Positions 24,916 to 34,303 of a stretch of 64,000 bases of DNA are shown piece by piece (position 1 is the stretch's first letter; every line of letters begins with the position of its first letter). Source of the DNA: Rhizobium herbae (lineage in GTDB: Bacteria > Pseudomonadota > Alphaproteobacteria > Rhizobiales > Rhizobiaceae). The stretch lies in the NCBI RefSeq assembly GCF_019511375.1, contig NZ_JAEUAO010000005.1:186001-250000 (forward strand), in the 5' to 3' direction. The notes under the pieces are model-generated. The model worked only from the letters and a program-made list of their open reading frames with translations. It was not told where the DNA came from and did no database searches. The position numbers and the translations under genes were made by a program.

Positions 24916-26514
24916 ATGACATTGGCGAACATCAAGCTCAGCACAGCAATCCTGCTCGGATCGTTTCTCATCGGCGCAAGCCCCGTACTCGCCGAAACCG
25001 TCCTGCATCGCGGCAATGCTGGCGAACCACAGACGCTCGATCAGGCCCACACCTCGATCAATATCGAAGAGTTCATCCTGAAGGATCTCTATGAAGGCCT
25101 GACCATCTATGACGCGGCCGGCAAGGTGGTTCCGGGTGCGGCCGAAACCTGGGACCTCTCCGACGACGGCCTGGTCTACACCTTCAAGCTGCGCGCCGAC
25201 GCCAAGTGGTCGGACGGCTCTCCGGTCACCGCCACCGACTTCGTCTTTTCGCTTCAGCGCATCGAGGATCCGAAGACCGCAGCCGGCTACGCCAACATCC
25301 TTTTCCCGATCAAGAATGCCGAAAAGGTCAACAAGGGTGAAGTTCCCGTCGATCAGCTCGGTGTCAAGGCCGTCGACGACAAGACGCTCGAAATCACGCT
25401 TGAGCGCCCGACGCCGTTCTTCCTGGAACTGCTGGCGCATCAGACGGCCCTGCCCGTCTCCAAGGCAAGCGTCGAAAAGAACGGCGCCGATTTCGTCAAG
25501 CCGGGCGTCATGGTCTCGAACGGCGCCTACAAGCTTGTCGCCCATACGCCGAACGACAGCCTGACCACCGAAAAGAACCCGGAATACTGGGACGCTGCGA
25601 ACGTCAAGATCGACAAGGTGATCTTCTACCCGATCGACGACCAGGCCGCCTCCGTTCGCCGCTTCGAGGCCAAGGAAATGGACCTCGCCTACAACTTCTC
25701 GGCCGACCAGCTGGACCGGCTGCGCAAGTCCTATGGCGAGCAGGTCCATGTTTCCCCGACGCTCGCGACCTACTATTACGCCTTCGACACCCGCCAGGAA
25801 CCCTATAGCGACGTGCGCGTGCGCCGGGCGCTGTCGATGTCGGTCGATCGCGACTTCCTCGCCAAGGAAATCTACTCGGGCTCGCAGCTGCCGTCCTACT
25901 CCATGGTGCCTCCGGGCATGGCCAGCTACGGCGATCCGGCAAAGGCCGACTTCTCCGAGATGTCGCAGCTCGATCGCGAGGATGAAGCGGTCAAGCTGAT
26001 GAAGGAAGCCGGCTACGGCGAAGGCGGCAAGCCGCTCAACATCGAGATCCGCTACAACACCAACCCGAACCATGAGCGTGTTGCCACCGCCGTCGCCGAC
26101 ATGTGGAAGAACACGTTCGGCGCCCAGGTGTCGCTGGTCAATCTCGACGTCTCCTCGCACTACGCCTATCTGCAGGAGGGCGGCAAGTTCAACGTCGCCC
26201 GCGCCGGTTGGGTAGCCGACTATGCCGACGCCGAAAACTTCCTCGCGCTCAGCCTCTCCTCGAACAAGACGTTCAACTACGGTCACTTCGAAAACGCCGA
26301 GTTCGACGCCCTGATGAAGAAATCCTACGAGGAGACCGATCCGACGGTTCGGTCGAAGATCTTGCATGAAGCCGAGGCACTTCTGATGAAGGAACAGCCG
26401 ATCGCGCCGTTCCTGACTCAGGCCGACCTCTGGCTGGTGTCCGACAAGGTGAAAGGTTGGCAGGATAACGCCGTCAACGCGCATCTCAGCCGCTTCCTGA
26501 GGGTTTCCGAATAA
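24916..26514 (+). CDS. oppA: Oligopeptide ABC transporter substrate-binding protein OppA
   Basis: This 532-residue family 5 solute-binding protein has a Sec signal peptide of about 26 residues ending SPVLA. It has the OppA/MppA landmarks: GNAGEPQTLDQAH, LYEGLTIYDAAGKVVPGAAETW and WSDGSPVTATDFVFSLQR. ARAGWVADYADAENFL lies near the C-terminus. Length is close to E. coli OppA (543). It captures oligopeptides in the periplasm for the four-domain importer encoded downstream. A long imperfect hairpin follows 8 bases after its stop. Confidence 0.93.
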   Translation: MTLANIKLSTAILLGSFLIGASPVLAETVLHRGNAGEPQTLDQAHTSINIEEFILKDLYEGLTIYDAAGKVVPGAAETWDLSDDGLVYTFKLRADAKWSDGSPVTATDFVFSLQRIEDPKTAAGYANILFPIKNAEKVNKGEVPVDQLGVKAVDDKTLEITLERPTPFFLELLAHQTALPVSKASVEKNGADFVKPGVMVSNGAYKLVAHTPNDSLTTEKNPEYWDAANVKIDKVIFYPIDDQAASVRRFEAKEMDLAYNFSADQLDRLRKSYGEQVHVSPTLATYYYAFDTRQEPYSDVRVRRALSMSVDRDFLAKEIYSGSQLPSYSMVPPGMASYGDPAKADFSEMSQLDREDEAVKLMKEAGYGEGGKPLNIEIRYNTNPNHERVATAVADMWKNTFGAQVSLVNLDVSSHYAYLQEGGKFNVARAGWVADYADAENFLALSLSSNKTFNYGHFENAEFDALMKKSYEETDPTVRSKILHEAEALLMKEQPIAPFLTQADLWLVSDKVKGWQDNAVNAHLSRFLRVSE

Positions 26515-26522
26515 CGGATTTT

Positions 26523-26555
26523 TGACGTGCGACGGCTTGGCGCCGCCGCGCGTCA
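26523..26555 (+). terminator. Intercistronic stem-loop between oppA and oppB
   Basis: A 14-bp stem with one mismatch and one G-U pair and a 5-base loop lies 8 bases after the oppA stop. There is no T-tract. It probably stabilises the oppA message relative to the distal genes. Confidence 0.7.
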
Positions 26556-26573
26556 CGGTCAGAGAGCAAAACC

Positions 26574-27497
26574 ATGATCTCCTTTGTCCTGCGCCGCCTC
26601 GCGAGCGCCGTGCCGACCCTTTTCATCGTCGTCACGATTTCCTTCTTCCTGATGCGGTTCGCGCCCGGCGGCCCCTTCAATCTCGAGCGTCCGCTGCCGC
26701 CCCAGACCATGGCGAACCTGATGGCGACCTATCACCTCGATCAGCCGCTGTGGAATCAGTACCTCACCTACATCAGCAACGCCGTCACCGGCGATTTCGG
26801 ACCGAGCTATATCTACAAGGACAACACCGTGGCCGAACTGATCGGCAAGGGCCTGCCCTATTCGATCCAACTCGGTTCCTACGCCCTGCTCCTGGCACTG
26901 ATCGGCGGCGTACTTGCCGGCACCCTTGCCGCGCTCCGGCAGAACAGTGTTCTCGATTTCCTCATCATGTCGGTCTCGACCGTCGGCGTCACGGTGCCCA
27001 ATTTCGTGGTCGGGCCGGTGCTGACGCTGGTCTTTGCCGTCGTGCTTGCCTGGCTGCCGGCCGGAAGCTGGGGTGACGGTTCGCTGCGCTTCCTGATCCT
27101 GCCGATGGTGGCACTCGCGCTGCCGCAACTGGCGGTCTTTGCCCGGCTGACGCGCGGCTCGATGATCGAGGCGATGCACACCGACCATATCCGCACGGCC
27201 CGCGCCTACGGCCTGCCGCCGCGCGTCGTCGTCGTCACGCACGCGATGCGCGCCGCCATGCTGCCGGTCGTTTCCTATCTCGCACCCGCCGCCGCCGCCC
27301 TGCTCACCGGCTCGGCCGTCGTCGAAACGATCTTCACCATTCCCGGTGTCGGCCGCTATTTCGTGCTCGGTGCGATCAATCGCGACTACACGCTGGTGAT
27401 GGGAACCGTCGTACTGATCGCCATCTTCGTCATCGTCTTCAATCTTGTGGTCGATATTCTCTACGGCCTTCTCGATCCGAGGGTTCGCCATGACTGA
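26574..27497 (+). CDS. oppB: Oligopeptide ABC transporter permease OppB
   Basis: This 307-residue inner-membrane permease of the OppB/DppB family (E. coli OppB is 306) has about six helices. The signature MISFVLRRLASAVPTLFIV is at the N-terminus, and HIRTARAYGLPPRVVVVTHAMRAAMLP is the EAA coupling loop. Its stop overlaps the oppC start by 8 bases. Confidence 0.94.
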   Translation: MISFVLRRLASAVPTLFIVVTISFFLMRFAPGGPFNLERPLPPQTMANLMATYHLDQPLWNQYLTYISNAVTGDFGPSYIYKDNTVAELIGKGLPYSIQLGSYALLLALIGGVLAGTLAALRQNSVLDFLIMSVSTVGVTVPNFVVGPVLTLVFAVVLAWLPAGSWGDGSLRFLILPMVALALPQLAVFARLTRGSMIEAMHTDHIRTARAYGLPPRVVVVTHAMRAAMLPVVSYLAPAAAALLTGSAVVETIFTIPGVGRYFVLGAINRDYTLVMGTVVLIAIFVIVFNLVVDILYGLLDPRVRHD

Positions 27498-28620
27498 TAT
27501 TGTCACCACGCCGGCTCTGCCGCCCGAAACCGCCAGCCGAAGCCTGTTCCAGCTCGCAGCACTCCGCTTCCGCCGCAACCGCGCCGCCATGGCCGGCTGC
27601 GTCATGCTGGTGCTGATCGCAATGTTTTCCTTCCTCGGTCCCCATTTCATCAGCCACAGCTACGACCAGGTATTTCCATCCTACGTCTCGGTCCCGCCGA
27701 GCTTCGAACCGCGGCCGGATGCATCGAGCCTGCAGGATGTGATCGAGGGCGTTGCCGGACGGGCCCGCGTCGACCTGAAGGAGTTTGCCGTCGAAGGCCA
27801 GACCTTCACGGCGACGGTGACGTCGGACAAGCCGATCGATCCGCGCGCCACGCGCTATTTCGACCGCGCCAACGAATTCGACAACACGCAGGTCGTGGCA
27901 ACCGAAAACGATGGCAAGACGTTGAAGCTCACCGGCAGCGTCTCGCGGGAATATTTCCTGTTCGGTACCGATTCCAACGGCCGCGATCTGATGGCGCGCG
28001 TCATGCTAGGCGGCCAGATATCGATCGCCGTCGGCCTGCTCGCGAGCCTCGTCTCGCTCTCGATCGGCGTCCTTTACGGTGCGACATCCGGCTATATCGG
28101 CGGGCGCATCGACAATGTCATGATGCGCTTCGTCGAGATCCTCTACTCGCTGCCCTTCGTCTTCCTCGTCGTCGTGCTGGTCGTCTTCTTCGGCCGCTCG
28201 TTCATCCTGATCTTCCTCGTCATCGGCGCGGTGGAATGGCTGGACATGGCCCGCATCGTGCGCGGCCAGACGCTGGCGCTGAAACGACGAGAGTTCATCG
28301 GCGCGGCGCAGGCGCTGGGGCTGACCGACTGGCAGATCATCCGCCGACACATCATCCCCAACACCATCGGCCCGGTCGTCGTCTTCGTCACCGTCGTCGT
28401 GCCGAAGGTCATCCTGCTCGAAAGCTTCCTCTCCTTCCTCGGCCTCGGCGTCCAGGCGCCGTTGACGAGCTGGGGCGCGCTGATTGCGGAAGGCGCCAAC
28501 AACATCCAGTCGGCCCCGTGGCTGTTGATTTTCCCGGCGATCTTCTTCGTTCTCACCCTCTTCTCGCTGAATTTCGCCGGCGACGGCCTGCGCGATGCGC
28601 TCGACCCCAAGGACCGCTGA
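27490..28620 (+). CDS. oppC: Oligopeptide ABC transporter permease OppC with periplasmic insertion
   Basis: This 376-residue OppC/DppC permease is about 75 residues longer than E. coli OppC. After the first helix (about residues 34-54) comes a hydrophilic segment of about 105 residues. The conserved FGTDSNGRDLMARVMLGGQIS then starts the permease core. The coupling loop is REFIGAAQALGLTDWQIIRRHIIPN. The start is the ATG at 27490; the longer frame lies inside oppB. Confidence 0.92.
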   Translation: MTDIVTTPALPPETASRSLFQLAALRFRRNRAAMAGCVMLVLIAMFSFLGPHFISHSYDQVFPSYVSVPPSFEPRPDASSLQDVIEGVAGRARVDLKEFAVEGQTFTATVTSDKPIDPRATRYFDRANEFDNTQVVATENDGKTLKLTGSVSREYFLFGTDSNGRDLMARVMLGGQISIAVGLLASLVSLSIGVLYGATSGYIGGRIDNVMMRFVEILYSLPFVFLVVVLVVFFGRSFILIFLVIGAVEWLDMARIVRGQTLALKRREFIGAAQALGLTDWQIIRRHIIPNTIGPVVVFVTVVVPKVILLESFLSFLGLGVQAPLTSWGALIAEGANNIQSAPWLLIFPAIFFVLTLFSLNFAGDGLRDALDPKDR

Positions 28621-28621
28621 C

Positions 28622-30223
28622 ATGACTGATTCACGGGAAACAATTCTCGCCGTGCGCAAACTCAAGGTCTCGTTCTCGACGCCGGACGGAACGGTGGAGG
28701 CGGTCAAGGGCATCGATCTCGACGTCAAGGCCGGCGAAACGCTGGCCGTGGTGGGCGAATCCGGCTCCGGCAAGAGCCAGACGATGATGGGCATCATGGG
28801 GCTGCTTGCTGGAAACGGCACGGTCACGGGATCGGCAAAATACCGCGGCCAGGAACTCGTCGGCCTGCCGCTGAAGGCGCTGAACAATGTGCGCGGCGAA
28901 AAGATCACCATGATCTTCCAGGAGCCGATGACCTCGCTCGACCCCCTCTATACGATCGGCCGGCAGATCGCCGAACCGATCGTCCATCATCGCGGCGGCA
29001 CCTTCAAACAGGCGCGCACCCGCGTGCTGGAACTGCTCGAGCTCGTTGGCATTCCCGAACCGAAACGGCGGATCGACAGCTATCCGCACGAGCTTTCCGG
29101 CGGCCAGCGGCAGCGCGTGATGATCGCCATGGCGCTCGCCAACGATCCTGACATCCTGATCGCCGACGAGCCGACGACGGCGCTCGACGTCACCATCCAG
29201 GCACAGATCCTCGATCTGCTGAATTCGCTGCAGGCCAAGTTCGGCATGGCCGTCGTGCTGATTACCCACGATCTCGGCATCGTCCGCCATTTCGCCAGCC
29301 GCGTTGCCGTCATGCGCCGCGGCGAAGTGGTCGAGACGGGAGCAACCACCGACATCTTCGAGCGACCGCAGGCGGATTATACCAAGATGCTGCTCGCCGC
29401 CGAACCGCGCGGCCGCAAGGAGCCGCCGGCAGCCACCGCGCCGATCGTTCTCGAAGGCGCGAATGTTGCGGTCGACTATGCCACCGGCGGCGGCCTGTTC
29501 GGCGGTTCAGCCGGCGTGTTCCGTGCCGTCGATGGCGTCAGCATCCGGCTGCGGGAGGGGCAGACCATCGGCGTCGTCGGCGAATCCGGCTCCGGCAAAT
29601 CGACGCTCGGCCGCGCGCTTCTGCGGCTGATCCCGAGCAGCGGGCGTTACCGCTTCGGCGCGACGAACATCTCCGATTTCAGCCGCTCCGCCATGCGGCC
29701 GCTGCGCCGGCAGCTGCAGCTGGTGTTTCAGGATCCCTATGGATCGCTCTCGCCGCGCCAGACCGTCGGCGAGATCATCACCGAGGGGCTGTACGTCCAC
29801 GAACCGCAGCTCAGCCGCGCCGAGCGTGACAAGCGGGCGATCGAGGCACTCAAGGAGGTCGGGCTCGATCCGGCGGCCCGCAACCGCTATCCGCATGAAT
29901 TCTCCGGCGGCCAGCGGCAGCGCATCGCCATTGCCCGCGCCATCATTCTCAAGCCGAAGGTCGTCATTCTCGACGAACCGACTTCGGCGCTCGACCGCTC
30001 CGTGCAGGGACAGGTCATCGACCTTCTGCGTGCTCTGCAGAAGGCCTATGGCCTCTCCTACATCTTCATCAGCCACGACCTGTCGGTGATCAAGGCGATG
30101 TCGGACTACGTGGTGGTGATGAAGAACGGCAGGATCGTCGAGGAAGGCGATACCGACGCGATCTTCGAGGCGCCGCGCGAGAGCTATACGCAGACCCTGA
30201 TGAGCGCGGCCTTTACCGCGTGA
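28622..30223 (+). CDS. Fused oligopeptide ABC transporter ATPase (OppD-OppF)
   Basis: This 533-residue protein contains two complete ABC domains. Each has Walker A GESGSGKS (about residues 42-49 and 322-329). The signature motifs are LSGGQRQR and FSGGQRQR, and the Walker B motifs are LIADEP and VILDEP. It corresponds to OppD and OppF in one chain, as in YejF-type proteins, and energises the OppBC pore. One base separates it from oppC. Its 3' end overlaps the convergent DMT gene by 11 bases. Confidence 0.94.
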   Translation: MTDSRETILAVRKLKVSFSTPDGTVEAVKGIDLDVKAGETLAVVGESGSGKSQTMMGIMGLLAGNGTVTGSAKYRGQELVGLPLKALNNVRGEKITMIFQEPMTSLDPLYTIGRQIAEPIVHHRGGTFKQARTRVLELLELVGIPEPKRRIDSYPHELSGGQRQRVMIAMALANDPDILIADEPTTALDVTIQAQILDLLNSLQAKFGMAVVLITHDLGIVRHFASRVAVMRRGEVVETGATTDIFERPQADYTKMLLAAEPRGRKEPPAATAPIVLEGANVAVDYATGGGLFGGSAGVFRAVDGVSIRLREGQTIGVVGESGSGKSTLGRALLRLIPSSGRYRFGATNISDFSRSAMRPLRRQLQLVFQDPYGSLSPRQTVGEIITEGLYVHEPQLSRAERDKRAIEALKEVGLDPAARNRYPHEFSGGQRQRIAIARAIILKPKVVILDEPTSALDRSVQGQVIDLLRALQKAYGLSYIFISHDLSVIKAMSDYVVVMKNGRIVEEGDTDAIFEAPRESYTQTLMSAAFTA

Positions 30224-31166
30224 CCTCTCCGTGCCCGGCTTCCATGGCCGGGTCCGGCTGCAGCGGTTTGCGTCGCTTCAGCTGCTGCTCGCGGAAAAAG
30301 ATGAACAGGCCGGACGCAATGATCAGAGCGGAGCCGAGGATCACGGTCCAGCGCGGCGTATCGCCGAAGAAGATCCAGCCGAAAATCACCGCCCAGAAAA
30401 GCAGCGTATATTGCAAGGGCACGACGGTGGCCGCATCCGCCAGTTTCAGCGAGCGGGTAACGAGGAGATGGGCGAGCATGGCGACGATGCCGAGAAGGCT
30501 CAGGCACGCCAGGGCCTGCAGGTCCATCGGCGCCCAGCCGGCCGGATTAACGCCGACACCCGCCAGAGAAAAGATCAGCGCGCCGCTCAACTGCCAGAAG
30601 ATCAGCGTCGTATCCGGCGTTGCCCGCAGGGTTCGCCCGAGAAGCAGCGCGAAGGCATAGGCGGTGCTGCCGGCAAGCGCGATCAGCGCCGGCAGGGAAA
30701 AGCTCTCGGCCGACGGCTCGAGCGCAATGAGGACGCCGAGGAAGCCGACGATGATCGCCGTCCACCGCCGCCAGCCGACCTTCTCGCCCAGAAGCAGCGG
30801 CGAGGCAGCCGCGACATAGATCGGGGCCGCCAGCCAATAGGTCATCGCGTCGGCAAGCGGCATGTAGGCGACGGCAAAATAGAAGGCCGATGCATCGAAT
30901 GCAAAAAGAAGCGACCGCAGTCCCTGCAGCCACGGGCGATCGACGATCAGCAGGCTGCGCCACCCGCGCTTGACGAAGAATGGAATGAGCACCACCAGAG
31001 CCGCGAGGCTGCGGATCGTCATCAACTGGCTGACGGAATAGGTCGACACCAGCCATTTCCCCATCGCGTCGTTCAGCGAGAACATCAGCATGCCGAGCAG
31101 CATGAAGAGGACGCCGGTTCGGGCGGCATTCGAAGTGTGAGCAAAGGGGGCTGTTGCGACCGTCAT
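30213..31166 (-). CDS. EamA/DMT-family membrane exporter
   Basis: This 317-residue protein has ten predicted transmembrane helices arranged as two EamA repeats (for example LFMLLGMLMFSLNDAMGKW at the start; PLQYTLLFWAVIFGWIFFGD in the second half). DMT proteins export amino acids, nucleosides or other metabolites; the substrate cannot be read from sequence. The ATG at 31166 has GGAG about 10 bases upstream. The C-terminus ends in a basic tail. The 265-base upstream gap to the divergent oxidoreductase contains inverted repeats ATCCATC/GATGGAT (31217-31240) and ATAGAA/TTCTAT (31305-31319). Confidence 0.88.
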   Translation of the reverse strand: MTVATAPFAHTSNAARTGVLFMLLGMLMFSLNDAMGKWLVSTYSVSQLMTIRSLAALVVLIPFFVKRGWRSLLIVDRPWLQGLRSLLFAFDASAFYFAVAYMPLADAMTYWLAAPIYVAAASPLLLGEKVGWRRWTAIIVGFLGVLIALEPSAESFSLPALIALAGSTAYAFALLLGRTLRATPDTTLIFWQLSGALIFSLAGVGVNPAGWAPMDLQALACLSLLGIVAMLAHLLVTRSLKLADAATVVPLQYTLLFWAVIFGWIFFGDTPRWTVILGSALIIASGLFIFFREQQLKRRKPLQPDPAMEAGHGEVTR

Positions 31167-31431
31167 GGCTTCGGCTCCGGGAAAGACGGCTTGCCCTCGC
31201 ATATTCCGGCACTTCAATCCATCCACGAAAATCGATGGATCGATGAACAATCGGAATAGATGCTACGCGGCACCCGCAATCCTTTGAATTTGCACCGCAG
31301 CACGATAGAAGTATTCTATTAGCACATGCAAAATGGACCATTGAAAGAAAACAAAAATTCAATCAAAAGCCGGTGGGATATGGGTTTTTGATCATGTTTC
31401 TTCTATTGACCGCGGAGGGATCGCTTCGTTC

Positions 31432-33741
31432 ATGGGCAAGACTGTTTTCATCGGCAAACCTTCCCGCGCCGCAGGCGGCTGGGGGGCGCTGAAAAGCTGC
31501 GGCAAGCGCCTTCTGGAAAGCGGCTCGCCGCTTTCTGGCGCGCGCACCCTGCTGAAGGCCAATCAGCCGGATGGATTCGACTGCCCGGGCTGCGCCTGGG
31601 GTGATCCGGAGCACGGCTCCTCGTTCGAATTCTGCGAGAACGGCGTGAAAGCCGTCGCCTGGGAGGCGACCGACAAGCGCACGCCACCGGATTTCTTTGC
31701 CACGCACAGCGTCTCCGAGCTGAAAACGTGGAGCGACTACGCGCTTGAACAGCAGGGCCGTCTCACCCATCCGATGCGCTACGACCGGGCGACGGACAGC
31801 TATGTCCGTGTCGACTGGGATGCCGCCTTTGCCGAGATCGCCGCAATCCTCAACAGTTTCGACACGCCGGACCGTGCCGAGTTCTACACCTCCGGCCGCG
31901 CCTCCAACGAAGCTGCCTTCCTCTACCAGCTCTTCGTGCGGCTCTACGGCACCAACAATTTTCCCGATTGCTCGAACATGTGCCATGAGGCGAGCGGCAT
32001 CGCCATGAAGCAGGCGGTCGGCGTCGGCAAGGGCACGGTGCTGCTCGAGGATTTCGAGAAGGCCGACGCCATCTTCGTCATCGGCCAGAATCCCGGCACC
32101 AACCATCCGCGCATGCTCGGCGATCTTCGCCGCGCCGCTCGACGCGGTGCAAAGATCGTCATCTTCAATCCGCTGCGCGAGCGCGGCCTCGAGCGTTTCG
32201 CCGACCCGCAGGACAAGCTCGAAATGCTGCGTGGCGGCTCGAGCGAAATCGCCAGCGACTATTTCCAGCCGCGCCTCGGCGGCGACATGGCCGCGGTGCG
32301 CGGCATGGCCAAGGCGGTCTTCGCCGCAGACGAGGCAGCACGGACTGCAGGCCGGCCCTCCGTTCTCGACCTCGATTTCATCAGCAGGCATACCGCGGAT
32401 TTCGATGCCTATCGTGGCGCCGTCGAGGCGACCGGATGGGCCGAGATCGAGGACCAGTCCGGCCTGACGCGCGATGAAATCGAGCGGGCGGCAGCGGTCT
32501 ATCTCGGCGCCGGACGGGTGATCTGTACCTGGGCGATGGGCGTCACCCAGCACCGGCATTCGGTGATCACCATCCGCGAGATCGCCAGTTTCATGATGCT
32601 GCGCGGCAATATCGGCAAGCCGGGCGCCGGCCTCTGCCCCGTGCGCGGCCATTCCAACGTCCAGGGCGACCGTACCGTCGGCATCAACGAGAAGCCGCCG
32701 GCCGCCTTCCTCGATGCATTGGAACGGGAGTTCGATTTCCAGGCGCCCCGGCATCACGGCCACAATGTGCTTGCAGCCATCGGCGCCATGCTGGACGGCT
32801 CGGCACAGGCCTTCATCGGCCTCGGCGGCAATTTCGCGCGTGCAACGCCGGACAGCCAGCTCATCGAAAGGGCGCTGGCCAGGCAAAAGCTGACGGTCAA
32901 CATCGCAACCAAGCTCAACCACTCGCACCTGATGCCGGGCGAGGTGAGTTTCATCCTGCCCTGCCTCGGCCGCACGGAGATCGACCACAACTCGAAGGGC
33001 GTCAGCCAGATCGTCACGGTCGAGGATTCGATGAGCATGGTGCACGGTTCGGGCGGCATCAACAGGCCCGCCTCGCCGGAACTGCGCTCCGAGGTGGCGA
33101 TCATCGCCGGCATCGCTGCCGCGACCGTCGGCTCGGCAAAGGTCGATTGGGCAGCGCTCGCCGATGACTACGACCTGATCCGCGATCATATCGCCAATGT
33201 CATTCCCGGCTTTGAAAACTACAACCAGCGCGTCCGCAAGCCGCGCGGCTTCCATCTGCGCAATGCCGCCGCCAATCGCGAATGGGAGACACCGCAGGGG
33301 CGCGCCATGTTCTGGAGCGGCCCGCTCCCTGATGCCGTCGAACATCAGGTCGCCCGCGGCAGGGATGGCGTTTTCGTGCTGCAGACCTTCCGTTCGCACG
33401 ATCAGTACAACACGACGATCTATGGCATGGACGACCGCTATCGCGGCGTCTACGGCGAGCGCAACGTCGTCTTCATCAATCCCGCCGACCTGGCCGATCT
33501 CGGCGCCGAGGCCGGTGACCGCGCCGACGTGATCGGGCGCCACGAGGACGGCGTTTCCCGTGTCGCCAGCGATTTCCGCTTCGTGCCCTATGATATCCCG
33601 CGCGGCTGCGTCGCCGGTTATTATCCCGAACTCAACGTGCTCGTGCCCTTGTCGAGCGCCGGGGACGAGAGCGATACGCCGACCTCAAAATCGGTGCTGG
33701 TATCCTTCCGCACCAAAGCCAGGCAGGCAGATGCGGCCTGA
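31432..33741 (+). CDS. FdhF/YdeP-family molybdopterin oxidoreductase
   Basis: This 769-residue bis-MGD molybdoenzyme is of the YdeP-like group. The N-terminus carries DCPGCAWGD (C51, C54) but not the four-Cys [4Fe-4S] motif of true formate dehydrogenase H. The PDCSNMCHEASGIAM block (about 178-192) is at the Mo-pterin region, and DNA-like cofactor contacts FVIGQNPGTNHPRML and CPVRGHSNVQGD follow. The protein has no Tat signal, so it is cytoplasmic. The physiological substrate of the family is not established; E. coli YdeP is linked to acid resistance. A GGAGGG ribosome site precedes the ATG. The next gene starts on the base after its stop. Confidence 0.9.
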   Translation: MGKTVFIGKPSRAAGGWGALKSCGKRLLESGSPLSGARTLLKANQPDGFDCPGCAWGDPEHGSSFEFCENGVKAVAWEATDKRTPPDFFATHSVSELKTWSDYALEQQGRLTHPMRYDRATDSYVRVDWDAAFAEIAAILNSFDTPDRAEFYTSGRASNEAAFLYQLFVRLYGTNNFPDCSNMCHEASGIAMKQAVGVGKGTVLLEDFEKADAIFVIGQNPGTNHPRMLGDLRRAARRGAKIVIFNPLRERGLERFADPQDKLEMLRGGSSEIASDYFQPRLGGDMAAVRGMAKAVFAADEAARTAGRPSVLDLDFISRHTADFDAYRGAVEATGWAEIEDQSGLTRDEIERAAAVYLGAGRVICTWAMGVTQHRHSVITIREIASFMMLRGNIGKPGAGLCPVRGHSNVQGDRTVGINEKPPAAFLDALEREFDFQAPRHHGHNVLAAIGAMLDGSAQAFIGLGGNFARATPDSQLIERALARQKLTVNIATKLNHSHLMPGEVSFILPCLGRTEIDHNSKGVSQIVTVEDSMSMVHGSGGINRPASPELRSEVAIIAGIAAATVGSAKVDWAALADDYDLIRDHIANVIPGFENYNQRVRKPRGFHLRNAAANREWETPQGRAMFWSGPLPDAVEHQVARGRDGVFVLQTFRSHDQYNTTIYGMDDRYRGVYGERNVVFINPADLADLGAEAGDRADVIGRHEDGVSRVASDFRFVPYDIPRGCVAGYYPELNVLVPLSSAGDESDTPTSKSVLVSFRTKARQADAA

Positions 33742-34065
33742 ATGCCAGATAGCCCGTCCGAAGCCGATTTCCTTGCCCTGGTCGAGGTGGTGCGCAGACG
33801 GCACGCCACGCTTTCGCCGCTGGGCGCAGGCATCATCACGGCCATTTCGCAAGGGATAGCTGACGACAGCCGCACCTTTGCGAGACTGTTCGGCATCGCC
33901 CACGCGCTCGTCCTGCGGGAGATCAATCTGCTTTGCGGGCCGCAGGCGCCGATCGATATCGTCCGTCGCGATGCCCGCACGCAGCGAACGTATATCAAAC
34001 TTACGGTAAAAGGCGACACGCTTATGGCCGGCGTGCTTGACCTTGGCGATAACGTCGCTAAGTAA
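33742..34065 (+). CDS. Small conserved partner of YdeP-like oxidoreductase, unknown function
   Basis: This 107-residue protein starts immediately after the oxidoreductase stop (TGAATG), so the two are coupled. I do not recognise a named family. Its predicted helices, ending in RRDARTQRTYIKLTVKGDTLM, resemble the wing of a MarR-like winged-helix domain, while the N-terminus (FLALVEVVRRRHATLSPLGAGIITAISQGI) is helical. It could be a regulator or an assembly/accessory factor for the molybdoenzyme. There is no signal peptide or membrane segment. Confidence 0.75.
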   Translation: MPDSPSEADFLALVEVVRRRHATLSPLGAGIITAISQGIADDSRTFARLFGIAHALVLREINLLCGPQAPIDIVRRDARTQRTYIKLTVKGDTLMAGVLDLGDNVAK

Positions 34066-34303
34066 GAACCATCTCCGCAGTGCAGGGCATTCTAACACGC
34101 CTGCGGAGTTCAACCTGATACCGGGCCCCTCTGGCGAGAATCTACGGCGCTCTCGTGATGTCGGTATCACCCGCAAATAAGCCGGCGGACTATAAGCACA
34201 TGACAATCCATCTCATGCGTTCTTCGCATGCCGATCATGGCATGCGGGATTTCTCCATCTATGCACCCCTTGGCCCTAATCTTGACGGATCGGAGGTGCG
34301 GCC

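Noticed and set aside
24567..25094. Plus-strand 174-codon frame running into oppA
   Set aside because: It ends inside oppA in a different phase, and the sequence shows no conserved pattern.
31363..33543. Minus-strand open frame of 726 codons opposite the molybdoenzyme
   Set aside because: It is a mirror frame of a conserved gene; its composition (Ala, Arg, Asp, Gly, Val) is that of antisense GC-rich DNA.
34066..34303. yybP-ykoY type Mn riboswitch before the TerC-like gene
   Set aside because: I looked for the conserved loop motifs of this riboswitch and did not find them; only a simple palindrome is present.
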